Origin: Pezizomycotina sp. ARF18
Lineage: Eukaryota; Ascomycota
Reading direction: 5' to 3'
Length of the DNA: 64,000 nt
Assembly (NCBI GenBank): GCA_002224055.1
Contig: AZLU01000171.1
Span: 1 to 64,000, forward strand
Numbering within the stretch: position 1 is the stretch's first letter; each line of letters opens with the position of its first letter. The translations under genes were made by a program, and so were the position numbers. Under the pieces are notes generated by a model, which did not search any database, had not been told where the DNA came from, and worked only from the letters and a program-made list of their open reading frames with translations. This document shows, piece after piece, positions 46,640 to 58,187 of the stretch.

Positions 46640-47080
46640 GGAGGGAAATCTCTTGGCCCCTTTTTTCCCTCCTTTTTTCCCTTTTTTCCCTTTTTCTTCT
46701 TCTTCTTCTTGATCCCTTCCTGCTCTCCCGTTAACTATTTTGGCTTTTTTTTTTTTTTTTTTTCATTTCCTTATTCCCAACTATCATCAAATCTCCTTTT
46801 TTTTTTTTTTTTTTTTTTTCTCTTCGCTTCTTCACTCTCGCTGACAATCTTATTCTTTTTTTGATATCTTGTTTACACTTTTATTTTCTTCGCTTTCTTT
46901 TTTCTTTATATTTTCTCCTTATTCTCCCTTTCTTTTTTGTCCGATCCTTTTTTTTTTTCTTCTTTTACTAACCTTTCTACTCTTCGGTCGTCACTCATTC
47001 TCTCACCCCAGTCTTTCCTTAAGCCCTCTTCTTCTTTCCCAACTTGTTCCTTTTCCGTTTTTAAACCATTTCTGTTTCTG
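46640..47080 (+). promoter_or_regulatory. TC-rich tract upstream of GEL/GAS
   Basis: About 440 bp of almost pure pyrimidine on the sense strand, ending some 20 to 60 bp before the first ATG. CT-rich blocks near the transcription start mark many strongly expressed fungal genes. The exact start site is not determined. Confidence 0.5.
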
Positions 47081-47101
47081 TTACTGGTTATATTGTAAAA
47101 A

Positions 47102-48835
47102 CATGAAGGACTTTTATTCTCGACGGCCGTATCCGTCATGGGCATGTTGGTTCTGCAGCTGCTGCTTCAAGCGGTACCTCCCACCAATTCATATCAAGGT
47201 ACGGTTGCACATCCAATCTATCATGTCTCGTCTCGCCTTAATCATTTACTTTTTTCACACGGAACATCTTCGTGGGAGAATGATAAAGGTGTGACTCGTT
47301 CGTTCAGCCCTTTCTAATTGTCTCAATTTCATTTCATTAGGGAAGCAAATTCTTCACTAAGGATGGGGAGCAATTCTTCATCAAGGGTGTTGCTTATCAG
47401 CAGGATTGGTGCGGTGGTGTCGTATCGACGGGGACCCAACAGTTCGTCGACCCTCTCGGTAACCCTACCACGTGCCAGCGCGATATTCCTTACATCAAGG
47501 CCCTGGGCATGAACACCATCCGTGTCTACGCCATCGACGTCAAGAAGGACCACGACACGTGCATGCAGGCCCTAACGGACGCTGGCATCTACGTCGTTGC
47601 CGACCTTTCGGAGCCGGGGAATTCGATCAACAGGGACACTCCCGCTTGGGACGTTGACCTCTACGCTCGTTACACCTCTGTCATCGATGTGATGCAAAAG
47701 TACTCGAACGTTCTCGGTTTCTTCGCCGGTAACGAGGTCTCGAACAACGCCACGAACACCAACGCCTCCCCTTACGTTAAGGCGGCCGTTCGTGACATGA
47801 AGGCGTACATCAGGAGAAGGGCTACCGTCAGATCCCCATCGGTTACGCCACTAACGACGACGCTGGCATCGTGAAAACCTTGCTGACTACTTTGACTGTG
47901 GAGATGCCAAGGACGCCATCGATTTCTGGGGCTACAACATCTACTCGTGGTGCGGTAACTCCAACTACCAACTCTCTGGCTATGCGATAGGACCAAGGAG
48001 TTTCCAGACCTACAACGTCCCGGCTTTCTTCGCCGAGTACGGTTGCAACGAGTCATGCCGCGTCAGTTTACCGAAGTTAAGGCTCTCTACAGCTCTCCGA
48101 TGACCGATGTCTGGTCTGGCGGTATCGTCTACATGTACTTCCGGAAGCCAACAAGTACGGTCTGGTCGATGTCTCCGGAAGCACGGTCACTCCGCGTACG
48201 GATTACAACAACCTCAAGAAGCAGCTCGCCGCCGTTAAGCCGCAGGCACCTCGGAATCCAGCTACTCCCCGACAAACACCAAGGCCCGCTCTTGCCCGGC
48301 TATCAGCAGTGAATGGAAGGCTTCCTCCGTCCTCCCCCGACCCCGATGCGAGCACCTGCGCCTGTATGCAAAGTCCCTCGGCTGCGTCGTACAGTCAAGC
48401 GTCAACTCGAGCGACTACGGTGACATCTTCAGCTACGTTTGCGGTCCGAGCGCTCTCGGCTCCAAGGGTTGCGCTGGTATCAGCGCTGACAGCACCAAAG
48501 GTACTTATGGCAGCTACTCTCCTTGCAATGCCCAGGAGAAGCTCAGCTGGGCTCTGAACCAGTACTATGTTTCCCAAAACTCCGATGCAAATTCTGCAAG
48601 TTCAACGGTCAAGCCGAGACCCAGTCCGGAAGCACGTCGGGTTCCTGCTCTAGGGCGATTGACAACGCCGGTGGCTCTTCGGGCACTGTTATCTCCAGCA
48701 GCTCGAAACCCTACGTCGTCCGGCAAGCCCAACGTTGCCTCTTCCATTGCCCCGTCTTTCTCCTTGACCATCTCCAGCACGCTCGCCGTCCTTGCTATCG
48801 CGTTCTTCGGCGGAGCTGGTTTAGTTATGGTGTAA
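47102..48835 (+). CDS. GPI-anchored 1,3-beta-glucanosyltransferase, GH72 with X8/CBM43 domain
   Basis: Gas/Gel/Phr family enzyme that cuts and rejoins beta-1,3-glucan chains outside the plasma membrane. The first exon (47102-47196) encodes a hydrophobic signal peptide in one frame ([14 protein letters not shown]) and PPIHIK in another, so one base is probably missing. After an intron (about 47197-47339) comes [20 protein letters not shown], the GH72 start. The acid/base Glu is in [15 protein letters not shown] (about 47725) and the nucleophile Glu in [12 protein letters not shown] (about 48020-48050). The X8 domain follows: [16 protein letters not shown]-like and [14 protein letters not shown] segments, [15 protein letters not shown] and [12 protein letters not shown] cysteines. 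A Ser-rich stretch and the GPI signal [17 protein letters not shown] end at 48835. It belongs to the X8-bearing Gas1/Gel4-type branch. Frame changes occur near 47810, 47870 and after 48050. Confidence 0.92.
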
Positions 48836-49423
48836 AAAGAGGGGTTCTAGAGCTGGAGAAAAGCGTTGTTGTCTATTCTGTAAATTCCTTGGAGAGGCTT
48901 GTGTTTTATATTCTTCGAAAGTAGAGGGTGCGCGAATTGACTCTTTTTTTTCTTTCCTGTTTTTATCATGTCATTTAGAGTATTTTAAAATAGTAATTCT
49001 ATCGTTTTCCCATGCTTTTTGGTTTTTTCTGTAGATTTATCACTTCTTTGTCTATATTTATGTTTCTTTCTTTGAATTCGTGCATGGCACTTGTAGCTTT
49101 CGGCATGTTGCACGTAAATAGCTCAGTATTGTATCTTATGTTTACTCTCCTTTTAATCAATGAATAACTTCAAAATCTATAGTTTTGATCTCTACCTATA
49201 TGTGACAATTGAAAAAGAATGAATGGATAGTAAAATACGTTTTTGATAATTAGGAAGTATAAGTAGCTCTGGAAAAGTCTTCAAAAGTATTAATCTTCTT
49301 TACAATGTATCGTGATAAAAATAACGAAACCGCCGTAGAATATTTCACAGCCACGGTAGTATTCCAAGCTTTTCTTTCCTTTTTTATTTTTAGTACTCCC
49401 TGCTTCAATTCTCAGCTGTAACC
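48836..49423. terminator. Shared 3' region of convergent GEL/GAS and GAA1
   Basis: 590 bp, AT-rich, T runs, no coding signal. Poly(A) sites of both genes are expected. Confidence 0.4.
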
Positions 49424-51628
49424 TCACCGCCCTTCTTCCTTTAGGAGGGCATCCCACGGCTGGTTACTCGAATACTCCGGCGGCCGCTGCGACTCCTCCG
49501 GAACCGTGGGAAGGTCGTCGACGAAGAAGCTGACCGCGAGCACGGTAGCTCCCACCAGCCAGGCCGGGTACCACACGCACCAAACGACGACCTGTGTCCA
49601 CATCCCCCACACGCTCCACCCGAACGCCGCCTCGACGAGTATCTCCTCGACGCTCAGGTTCCAGTACCTCGCCACGGCCACGAGCGCGGCCGAGGGGCTC
49701 GAGCACATTACCCACAGCAGCAACACGAACGCTAGCGGCCTACGCTTGGGAAGCGGCTGCGCTATGCCAGCGGGAAGGAGAATAGGCCGATGATGAAAGA
49801 GAGGGAGAAGTTTAGGGTGGCCAGGGCGGCGAGGAACATGCCCAGAAGCAGCAGCGAGAACGAGCGGGTTAGCTGGAAAATTATCCGGCGGGAATTTACG
49901 GGAACGGTAAAGGAGAGTATGCGGCGAATATTAGCGGGACAACGCCGGATAACGCGATGAAGATTTGGAAACCGGTGGATAAGTTCTATACAAAGTACTG
50001 TTTGGTCAGATATCTTCCAATGTAAACGTGAAAAAGAGTACATGTATATAACTGAACTTACAGAGCGATCGAGAACGTTGAATGCCGTGAGTGGCGCTGC
50101 ACCGAGAGCATGAGCCGTAATGACGATCGATAGCGGGGCGAATAACCGTCTCCTACTCTGTTCGAGAAAGGGTGGTCTTTGCGCTGTCGATTTCTTCTTC
50201 TCGCATCCGCCAGTAGAGTCTCGTCGTTTCATTGCCTTCTTCTTCCTCTTCATCGGCGTCGTTAGGGTCCACCTCGCCCGCGGCTCCATACTGGCTGGCG
50301 GCTTCATCCCGCTGTCCATCCACAATCTTATCGCCGTCAGGGTGAACCCAACGGCGACGAGCATCGCGCTCGGCAGGTAAGTTCCTATGCTCACGAACCT
50401 CCTGGGCTCCATGAGCAGGTAAAAGAAGAAAACTCTGGTGGAAATGCTCGAGCAGGTTATTCAAGCTCCTGAACACCCCCTCAATCGTCCTACCTAGCTT
50501 CATCTCGTCGTTCCACCCTTCGCCGAACGGTTGCAGCGTGATAGCGTCGATGTGGTACGGTATGAAGCTCGAGTGGGGCCTGAAGAGTGGCCCAACCCTT
50601 GGTTGACCATCCCCCTTAGCATGGCCCTGAGCCTGTCGCCGTACGAGTCCGAATGCGACACATCTCCTGCAGCGTCGTGCGGACGTTCATCTGCTTGACC
50701 GCCACTTCCACCGCCGTGTTGATGAGGTCCAGGTTGGGGAGCTGGCCGTTGATACCGTCGTAGACGATGTGGATCGCGTCGAACTGCGGCCTTACGTAGG
50801 GATAGTCGACGACCACGACGCCCTGGATGGCGCAGATGACGGGGAGTGATTCGACATTGGCGGGGTTGTGCTTGTCGTGGTAGGCGTCGACCCACGCCTG
50901 GGGGCCCGCGCGGCGTCTGCCGTTATTAAGAATATAATGTCCTTCGACCATAGCGACCACCCTGGTTGTTAGAAGCCTGTTAACTAGACGCTCCTCTGCG
51001 CACTATATGTACCTAAGTTAAAGCAAAAAAAAAAACGTACGTTTGAGGTACCGCGAAAGCGCCAACACTAAACCAACTCCGCGTCATTGAGGACCTCGTC
51101 CACATTCCTCAGCGCAGCGCAGAGCACTAGTGCCTCGGTTGCGTCTCCGCGAGGCGCATGTAAGATCGCGTAGGCGTTTTCGCCGGCGTGGACTTCGCCA
51201 GCAGTCTTGTACGAGTATTTCTGCTTCCCTGCTTTCAGACCGGAAGCTCGGAATATCGATACCAGAGCGTCCGCGGCACTATAAAACCATTGTCAAATTA
51301 GTCCTCCATATTTCACCCTTCAGAGTCCGTATGAGAATCTCTATAGTGGATAACGTGAAAGTGTGCGATGCTATGTGGACGTACGCTTCGCTTGTCCGTT
51401 GCCGAACGCTGCAACTTCTTTCTGGTACGCACGGAAGACGTTCTGGTCGCTGCCGCTAAAATAGGCATGGACTTGCCCAGGTAACAGCGCGTTTCTCGGA
51501 TACGTAGGTATTGCGGGAGTACTCGTTAAGCGGGAGCAGTAGTAACCACGTCACGCGACGAAGGTACACAGGACCGATAGGACGCGGAGGATGGTGAGGA
51601 AGAGGCGTGGGTTTTTAAGGAGCGGCAT
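49424..51628 (-). CDS. GAA1: GPI transamidase subunit Gaa1
   Basis: ER membrane subunit of the complex that attaches preformed GPI anchors to proteins; it has an M28-peptidase-like lumenal domain. The start MPLLKNPRLFLTILRVLSVL at 51628 is the first membrane segment. Then RNALLPGQVHAYFSGSDQNV, with FRAYQKEVAAFGNGQAKR (a family hallmark). The lumenal domain has HAPRGDATEALVLCAALRNV, MVEGHYILNNGRRRAGPQAW, VDAYHDKHNPANVESLPV and INGQLPNLDLINTAVEVAVK. The C-terminal half has hydrophobic helices (RRFVSIGTYLPSAMLVAVGF, SIVITAHALGAAPLTAFNVL, LLLLGMFLAALATLNFSLSF) and ends DALLKEEGR at 49424. Introns are seen near 49995-50060 and 51280-51380. Frame changes are frequent. It lies tail to tail with the GPI-anchored GEL/GAS gene. 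Confidence 0.88.
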
Positions 51629-52547
51629 GGCGCCTATCGAACATCAACGATAAACTCGATTCAAGTGAACGGAGATGAGGGAGTGAACAAAGCGTGAAAG
51701 TGATAATGATTGCACGGATTGGATGAAGAGCGCAATCGGTGAGCAGCCCTTTCCTTGCGGATAAGAACGGGTTCTGGCTGAGACTTCAGAGCTCTCTCTT
51801 CTTTTTTTTTTTTTTTTTTTTTTTTTTGATCCAACTTACTATCTAGCACTGCCATGACTGCCGCGTATAAAACGATATTATATTGCAAAGAACGACGATG
51901 ACGGATTTCCATCAAAAGTGTTGAGTTTTTAGTAACAATAAGTAGGATCGAAAACCAAGGACATGTTATTATATCATTTGCGATCGAAGTGAGGGAAAGA
52001 GAGGTAAGGGTTGAAGAGTGGTGTTCTCTATCTCCTTGCAGTAAGCTGTCCTCTATTTTTTGCCGAAATTACATATATCTTTCGTTACAAGCCCACTAAA
52101 AGGAAGAAACGCCGATAACAGGAAACAATACACTACTACTATTAATGATATCACGGAATAGATGCTGGTATTCATTAAATAGAAGAGATACACTATTATC
52201 TTTAAATACTTAATTGCGGTGCATTATAGAAATAGAATCCGTGTATTAAAGAAATCTACGTAGCTATCGAGCAGATTGGTGATCTAAAGGAAAACCCTCG
52301 ACGTTTACACTCGCACACGGAATTCGGCACCATGTTATCGAAGATGAATTCCGCTACTTTGAATATAACTCAACTCAAGCTCCAATTATTGCACAGGGAA
52401 AGAGTACCAAAAAAGAAGCGTACCTGGCGAAAAAAGGGAAAGAATGAATGAAATAATAGAAAAGAAAGGAAATTAGAAAGTAAAATATAGTAAAGGAATT
52501 GAGCGTATACAGCCAGAGCAGAACCAGTAGCTCAAAGCCGCAGGGAA
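51629..52547. other. Intergenic between GAA1 and RBD2
   Basis: GAA1 promoter side and RBD2 3' side, with a T run of 26 at 51802-51827. No gene seen. Confidence 0.5.
51802..51827. repeat. Poly(T) tract, 26 nt
   Basis: Uninterrupted T run about 175 bp upstream of GAA1. Confidence 0.95.
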
Positions 52548-53715
52548 TTAAGTTGCAGTGTTCGTCTCCCGTCCCGTGCCGACAAGCTCCACCGAGGTAG
52601 GGTTCGCGACGGGGAGATATGATCCTCCGGCATAATCATACCCGAAGCGCTAGCGCCACCCCAGGGTTCCGCGCATTTCGAGGCCGATGTAGTGCGGCTT
52701 TATCTTGTCCAAGACAAATCTGAGCTTGCCTCGACAAATGCGAGAATCTTCTCGGGCGGCTCAAAAAACTTGAGGTAATTCAGGGCGTCTAGTGAAACAA
52801 TGGAACGTTAGCTATAGGACGAAGAAGTTTACGATATATGGAACGTAAAGCGCGAATAGCTTCGGAAACAACCGCAAGTAAGGCTGCGCTTACAGGCATA
52901 ACCGACAGCGATCGCACAGAGGTGACGAGGAAATCGAGCTCGGAACAACAGCGCAGCGAGCGACCAAGGTGAAAATAAGCGGCGACGACAGGTAGGTATC
53001 CGAAAGCCGGCGATGCTATAGAAGGATTTATCCTGTACGCTTGGTCGCCTCTACGGCTGCGAAGAGGAATACCCAGACACTTTTTATCGAAGATTAGCTC
53101 CTGTGCGACTTCGGTAGCCATGCCATGATACGTGGGTGAAGCAAAAGCTTGTGTAACACGTCACCTAGAACTACGACCGAAGCAGTTCCAGTTTATGTAG
53201 ATTTCAAAGAAAAGATACAAAGCCGCCGGGAAGGTTGAAAATGCTACCAAAGAGGAACTTAGTTACGATGATGTATGTCTTAAAGTGTTTCCCCCGAAGC
53301 CAGTTTCGTTCAGGAACAAGGTAAACGCACGGCCAGTATCATCAAAAATCGTCGTGAGCGTCCCTTTCTCCTTCTCATAAGCTCCCAGAGTCGGTACCAG
53401 CGCGATGAGGTTAAACAGCAGGTGGAACACGTCGATATGGACAGAGGGTATGTATTTAACCTGTGTACTATTCGTCGCAGGAAGAAGATTAATTAGCGAT
53501 AGGCACTAAACTTCCATAAAGCGCAAAGAGGGAAAACCTACGCTCTTTCAGATCTATCTTCTGAGGATCTAGGCTCAGAGTAGCCTCCAGAGCTTGGCCG
53601 GTTACTCTCCCAAATATGAAAAGTCCGAACGTAACCACTAGTACCACGCGGGTGAAAAGCGGTATTGATAGGAAGTGCGCCTTCGCCGTTCGCAGCGCAT
53701 GTCGAAATTTGGCAT
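52548..53715 (-). CDS. RBD2: Rhomboid-family intramembrane protease, Rbd2-like
   Basis: Golgi rhomboid; in fission yeast and Aspergillus, Rbd2/RbdB is needed for SREBP cleavage and hypoxic growth. Near the start: ALRTAKAHFLSIPLFTRVVL, the first membrane segment, then VTGQALEATLSLDPQKIDLK. After an intron: HIDVFHLLFNLIALVPTLGA, and TYEKEKGTLTT-like text. The catalytic Ser segment is SVWVFLFAAVEATKRTG (about 53080-53030), where the family has GxSxWVF. Then SFYSIAGFRIPTW, and the His segment HLCAIAVGYA (about 52910). The C-terminal hallmark YLKFFEPPEKILAFVEA is followed by KIKPHYIGLEMRGTLGWR and GYDYAGGSYLPVANPTSVEL, ending GRETNTAT at 52550-52548. Two to four introns. The start at 53715 is tentative because the frame changes within the first 20 codons. 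The Gly before the catalytic Ser is not clearly readable here. Confidence 0.72.
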
Positions 53716-54946
53716 TGTTTAGTCGCTTCCGCTTGCGTTGATGTTTAACTTTCTCAAGGTGGTCCCTCTTTTGTCTGTTCCTTATCTCGCTTTTAGCGGG
53801 CGGTACAGTCTATTTGCTGTTTGTTTTGACGCGATAGAACCGAAAGGGTCAGAAGATGATCACGACGGAGAGGTAAGAGCGCCGTTTCGAAAGAATACAG
53901 ATGTTCGAATGATAAGCAGATGGCGGCGCAAGTTGTGGGTATGCTTGTGGATAGGAAAAAAATAAAGAGGTTTAAGAAAGTGTCGCTAACTTTTCAGTCC
54001 TATAGTCATTCGGTTTTTTCTGCGTGAGCCGCCGCGCGCAGTGATAAAATGTTCTTTTAATTTGGGGGCAAACGAGCGGCACCCGGATGATTCCGGAACC
54101 CCGGGCTAAAGCGGGCCGTAAGGGTTTTCAAGGCAATAGGAAATTAAATTACCAAAAAAAAAAAAAAAAAAAAAGGGAAAAAAAGGCCAATATATACCTC
54201 AACTTCGTACGATATTTCTAAAGCGAAAGATAGAGCAAAATTGGTCGTCTGTAAATAATCATGTTGATACGAAATGAATCATAATCAAAACTTCAAGCTG
54301 GGCAATGTTTCTTGACAATTCCTAGAATAAAATCGCCTCAGAAATTATAGCTAGACGTGCAATACCAGCTATACTATAGCAGTTCTCATCACGATAATAA
54401 AAAAAAGGACATACTTTTATATGAATTCGTATAAGTACACAAGTCACGACGATTGTGCTTTATTTCCGTAGTAAAGATAGGAGATATATGAATGGATCCA
54501 GTAGTAAAATCGCCCGGAGACAACGAGGGATGAAAGAGATATCATTAATGAAAGGAAAGGCAGGGAGGAACGAAAAGACAAGAAGGTAAAGAAAGATAAG
54601 AACTGACAAACATGCTGAATTGATAACAATAATGAACAGGATGAAATAAATATTTGGAAGCTTGTCTTGATCGCAAACAAGCAACTGGTTTAATAACACA
54701 TTTGAAAATGAAGCAGCTATCGTTCTTCTCTGGGATGGGAGGTGATGTCAAGGAGTGTAACAAAGATAAAACCATCTGTGCTTGAAGAGCATTGGAAAAA
54801 AGTATTCGGTGATGATATGACGACAAACGACTAATAGATTGATAGTAAAAAGAACTTGAATTTATTATCTCACAGCTTAATAACTATATATTCGATTTTG
54901 GTGGGGTTGGAAATCGACATTCGCTCGGGAGGATATATACGGTTTA
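53716..54946. other. Intergenic between RBD2 and aconitase
   Basis: RBD2 promoter side and aconitase 3' side. It includes an A run of 21 (54154-54174). AT-rich, no gene seen. Confidence 0.5.
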
Positions 54947-57900
54947 TTAGTTCTTCGACTTAGCCAGTGGTTGAGCGCGGAGCCGGCTTTGAACCACGCG
55001 ATTTGACCTGTTGAGGAATTGTAAAATTCATGTTAATATGCAAGTTATAACGACTATATCAAAAGTGAAAATTAGGTTTTTGACTTACCCTCGTTGAATG
55101 TGTGTAGCAGGTTGGTTTCCCAAGATTTCCGTCCGTCGAGGTAAACTTGGCCCTAACAGGCTTATCTGGTGCAATATCGGAGATGTAGAGGTCACTGCGA
55201 TAAATGTGAGCATCTGATAAAACTGAACCAGGAAGTACTCTACAAATATGAAAGATGAAATGGCAGACTTACACTTTGTCATCGAATTTAACCTTGTCAT
55301 AATCATCAGGGTTCTCAAAGGTGAGCGGAAGCATGCCCTGCTTCTTGAGGTTGTTTCGTGCTGTAGAGGGAAAGGCGCCTACGTTAGCTAGCTTGTACTT
55401 CGGCGTATGTTAAGGTTTTTTTTTTTTAAAAAAAAAAAAAACTAGGGGGGGGGGGGAATTTACTTACAATACGGGCAAAAGAACGAGTAATGATAGCTAG
55501 ACCTCCGAGTGGCGGGTTCCAGGGCAGCATGCTCACGGGAAGATCCTTCTCCGTAGTTCCAGTCACCAACAACGACCATCTGACACCCTTGGCCTTGTAG
55601 TCCCTAGCGGTGCTCGGAACGGCGTCGTAGTTACCGGTGAGGACGTTCCTGACCTTGTTGGCCTCGCCGTTGTCGGCGTTGATGGCGCCGATGAGCATGT
55701 TGTTGAGATGTTGTCCAAGTGTCCACGGTACTTGAGCAGGGTCCGGCCATGGGAGATGTGATCGGTGGTGGTCTTGCCCCTTGGTCTTGATAATGGGGAG
55801 ATCCTTAGCGTCCTTTCCATCCCAAGCTTCGAAGGGAGAGAAATCTGGAGACGATCCGACGAGGGAGATACGTCGACCTGAACGGAAGCCCTGTCCTGAG
55901 GAGCCTGGTAAGTATCTTGACCCGGGTCATATCCTTTCTCCGGAAGGCCAACAACCGCTGGGGGCTGAAGCTTGAACTCTGCCATCCTTGCCTTGAGGGT
56001 ATCCGTCAGGGGGTTAAACCTGAGGTCGCCGGCAATTGTGAAGGCCATGACGAGATCGTGAGTGACGAAAGCGTGGGTGGCTGGATTCGATCGTTGCGAC
56101 CGGTAAAGTTACGGTTGTATGAGGAGACAATCGAGTTGGGCTCTCCCTTCTTGACGTCCTGGCGATCCATTGACGATGCAAGGACCGCAAGCGAGCAAGA
56201 ACCATACCGCCGACTCCTCGAAGGTTTCGAGCTGTCCATCACGAGCGATGGTCGCGCGGATTTGCTCAGAGCAGGAGTAACGGTGAAAAGCGACTTGGCC
56301 TTGATGCCGTGAGAAAGGGCGTCCCGAGCGATGGAAGCAGATCGGGTCATGTCCTCGTAGGAAGAGTTGGTGCAAGACCAATAAGGCCGACTTGACCTCC
56401 GTTGGCACTTGTTCTCCTCAACGGCCTGTTGAACTTGGAATTGGCGTTGCAAGATCGGGGGTGAAAGGGCCGTTAACGTGCGGTTCCAGTTCGGAAGGTT
56501 GATTTCGATGAGTTGGTCGTACTCGGCTCTTCGTCTTCGTGGAGCTCATTGGCGTAAGTCCGAGCGAAATCACCGATACTCTTTGCGCTTGGTGGCGGCG
56601 AGGTAGTCGTGCATGCGGTCGTTGAAGGGAAGATGGAAGTCGTGGCTCCAATTTCGGCACCCATGTTGCAGATGGTTCCCATACCAGTGCAGAAAGCGTT
56701 TCAACACCGGACCGTGATATTCAACAATAGCTCCAGTACCTCCTTGACGGTAAGAATGCCGCAACCTTAAGAATAATATCTGTAGTACACCAATGATAGT
56801 TGTCAGCCTAATATATCCGTTACTAGCAAAGTACACAAACATTAATTGCCCACCTTTCGGGCAGTCCACCCATTCATTTGCCCCTAAGCTTGACACCGAT
56901 AACCTTTGGAGCCTTCAGTTCCCAGGGAAGCCCAGCCATGACATCGACGGCGTCCGCACACCAACGCCATAGCAGCCATACGAGAACCTCCGGCATTGGT
57001 GTGTGAGAGTCGGTACCGATGAGAAGAGCGCCGGGGAAGGCATAGTTTTCGAGGATGATTGATGGATAATACCGGAGCCAGGCTTCCAGAAACCAATGTT
57101 GTACTTGGCGCAAGCTGACGACAAGAAGTTGTAAAACCTAATAGAAGTTAATATGTGAAAAAGACACTTTAAAAAAAGAAAAAAATAAATAAAAAAAAAT
57201 ACTAGAGCTGTCACTTACTCTTGTTGATTTGTTCCGCCCTGCGAGATCCTTGGCGCCACCGACTTGAGCTTCGATCAAGTGATCGCAGTGCACCGTCGAC
57301 GGAGTGGCGACCGACGGCATACCGGCGCTCATAAATTGGAAGGATAGCCATTTTGTGCCGTGCATCTTGGCAAGCTACACGATCGGGCCGAAGCTTCAGG
57401 TACGACTTGCCCCGCTCGATTCTTGGTTATGAGGATCATCGAGATGCGAATAGAGAACCTTTTCCGAGAATGTGAGGGGACGGTTTGAGACGTTTTCTCA
57501 CGATAGCCAGATTCTCGGCCATTTTTTCTATTTGGAGTGACGCCATTCTTCTTTAGCAATTGAACCCCGCCCAATTGATCGAGATGGATATTTTCGGTAC
57601 GAGCTCGAAAGAACCCCATGTAACTTCCTCTCGCTTGAAAAGTGAACAAAAGCAGACGTCTCTTACTTGTAATTGATATAATTTCCCTACATTGTAAGAG
57701 TAATTAGTTAAGCATGCATATCCCTCGATAAGATTTGAAGATGTGATATTTACCTTCTCCCAATTGGTCATTTCGACCTTCTTATCTAGCGGGTTGTCGG
57801 TGGTAGTCGCGAGACCGCGATACCGTTGAAACCTATTACATTTCGATTAACGTTAAAGAAACAAATCATTTTCACTTTGATGCGTCGCATCCAGGCGTGA

Positions 57901-58187
57901 ATTCTAGTAACTTTAGAGCGTCAAACTTACGACATTGCGGCCGGCACACTAGAGACGATGTTAGCTTCCCTGCTCCCACTTCCGAACCCCCTCCAAAAAA
58001 GCGGAAATTTTGATGAAAACATTGGCTTCAAAAAAAAAAAAAAAAAAAGAGATATATAGATGAGAGGAAAAGACAGAGGCTAGGTCGCCTGCGAGTGAAC
58101 GGAGATACAATTCCATGACGATCAAGCAATTGTTTTTTTGATTTACTTACCAGCCGGGTCCCCTCGGTAGGCACGAGCAGACAGCAT
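54947..58187 (-). CDS. ACO1: Mitochondrial aconitate hydratase
   Basis: 4Fe-4S enzyme that isomerises citrate to isocitrate in the mitochondrial matrix. Exon 1 [12 protein letters not shown] (58187-58150) and a micro-exon VPAAMS near 57935-57952 give a presequence. Then [20 protein letters not shown] and NWEK. Downstream: [20 protein letters not shown]-type text and [20 protein letters not shown], seen in pieces at 57360-57520, then [20 protein letters not shown]. The [10 protein letters not shown] segment is at about 57030, [20 protein letters not shown] at 56900-56960, and the cluster-ligand region [20 protein letters not shown] at about 56315-56376. ACGPC is near 56175-56190. Near the C-terminus come [20 protein letters not shown] and FKAGSALNH, then TAA at 54949-54947. 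One base seems missing before the last codons (near 54962) and the frame changes often. Many introns. Length and order normal. Confidence 0.93.

Larger units (their letters stand above)
40319..47101. promoter_or_regulatory. 6.8-kb gene-free spacer between divergent FKS1 and GEL/GAS
   Basis: No conserved protein segment is visible on either strand. It holds an ATT microsatellite (40855-40880), purine-rich tracts (about 42250-42730), T or A runs at 42002-42021, 42755-42779, 45405-45423 and 46062-46100, and a TC-rich block (about 46640-47080) directly upstream of the GEL/GAS start. The two start codons point away from each other, so both promoters lie here. It may also hold long 5' leaders, an intronic 5' exon or a non-coding RNA, which sequence alone cannot show. 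Confidence 0.5.
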
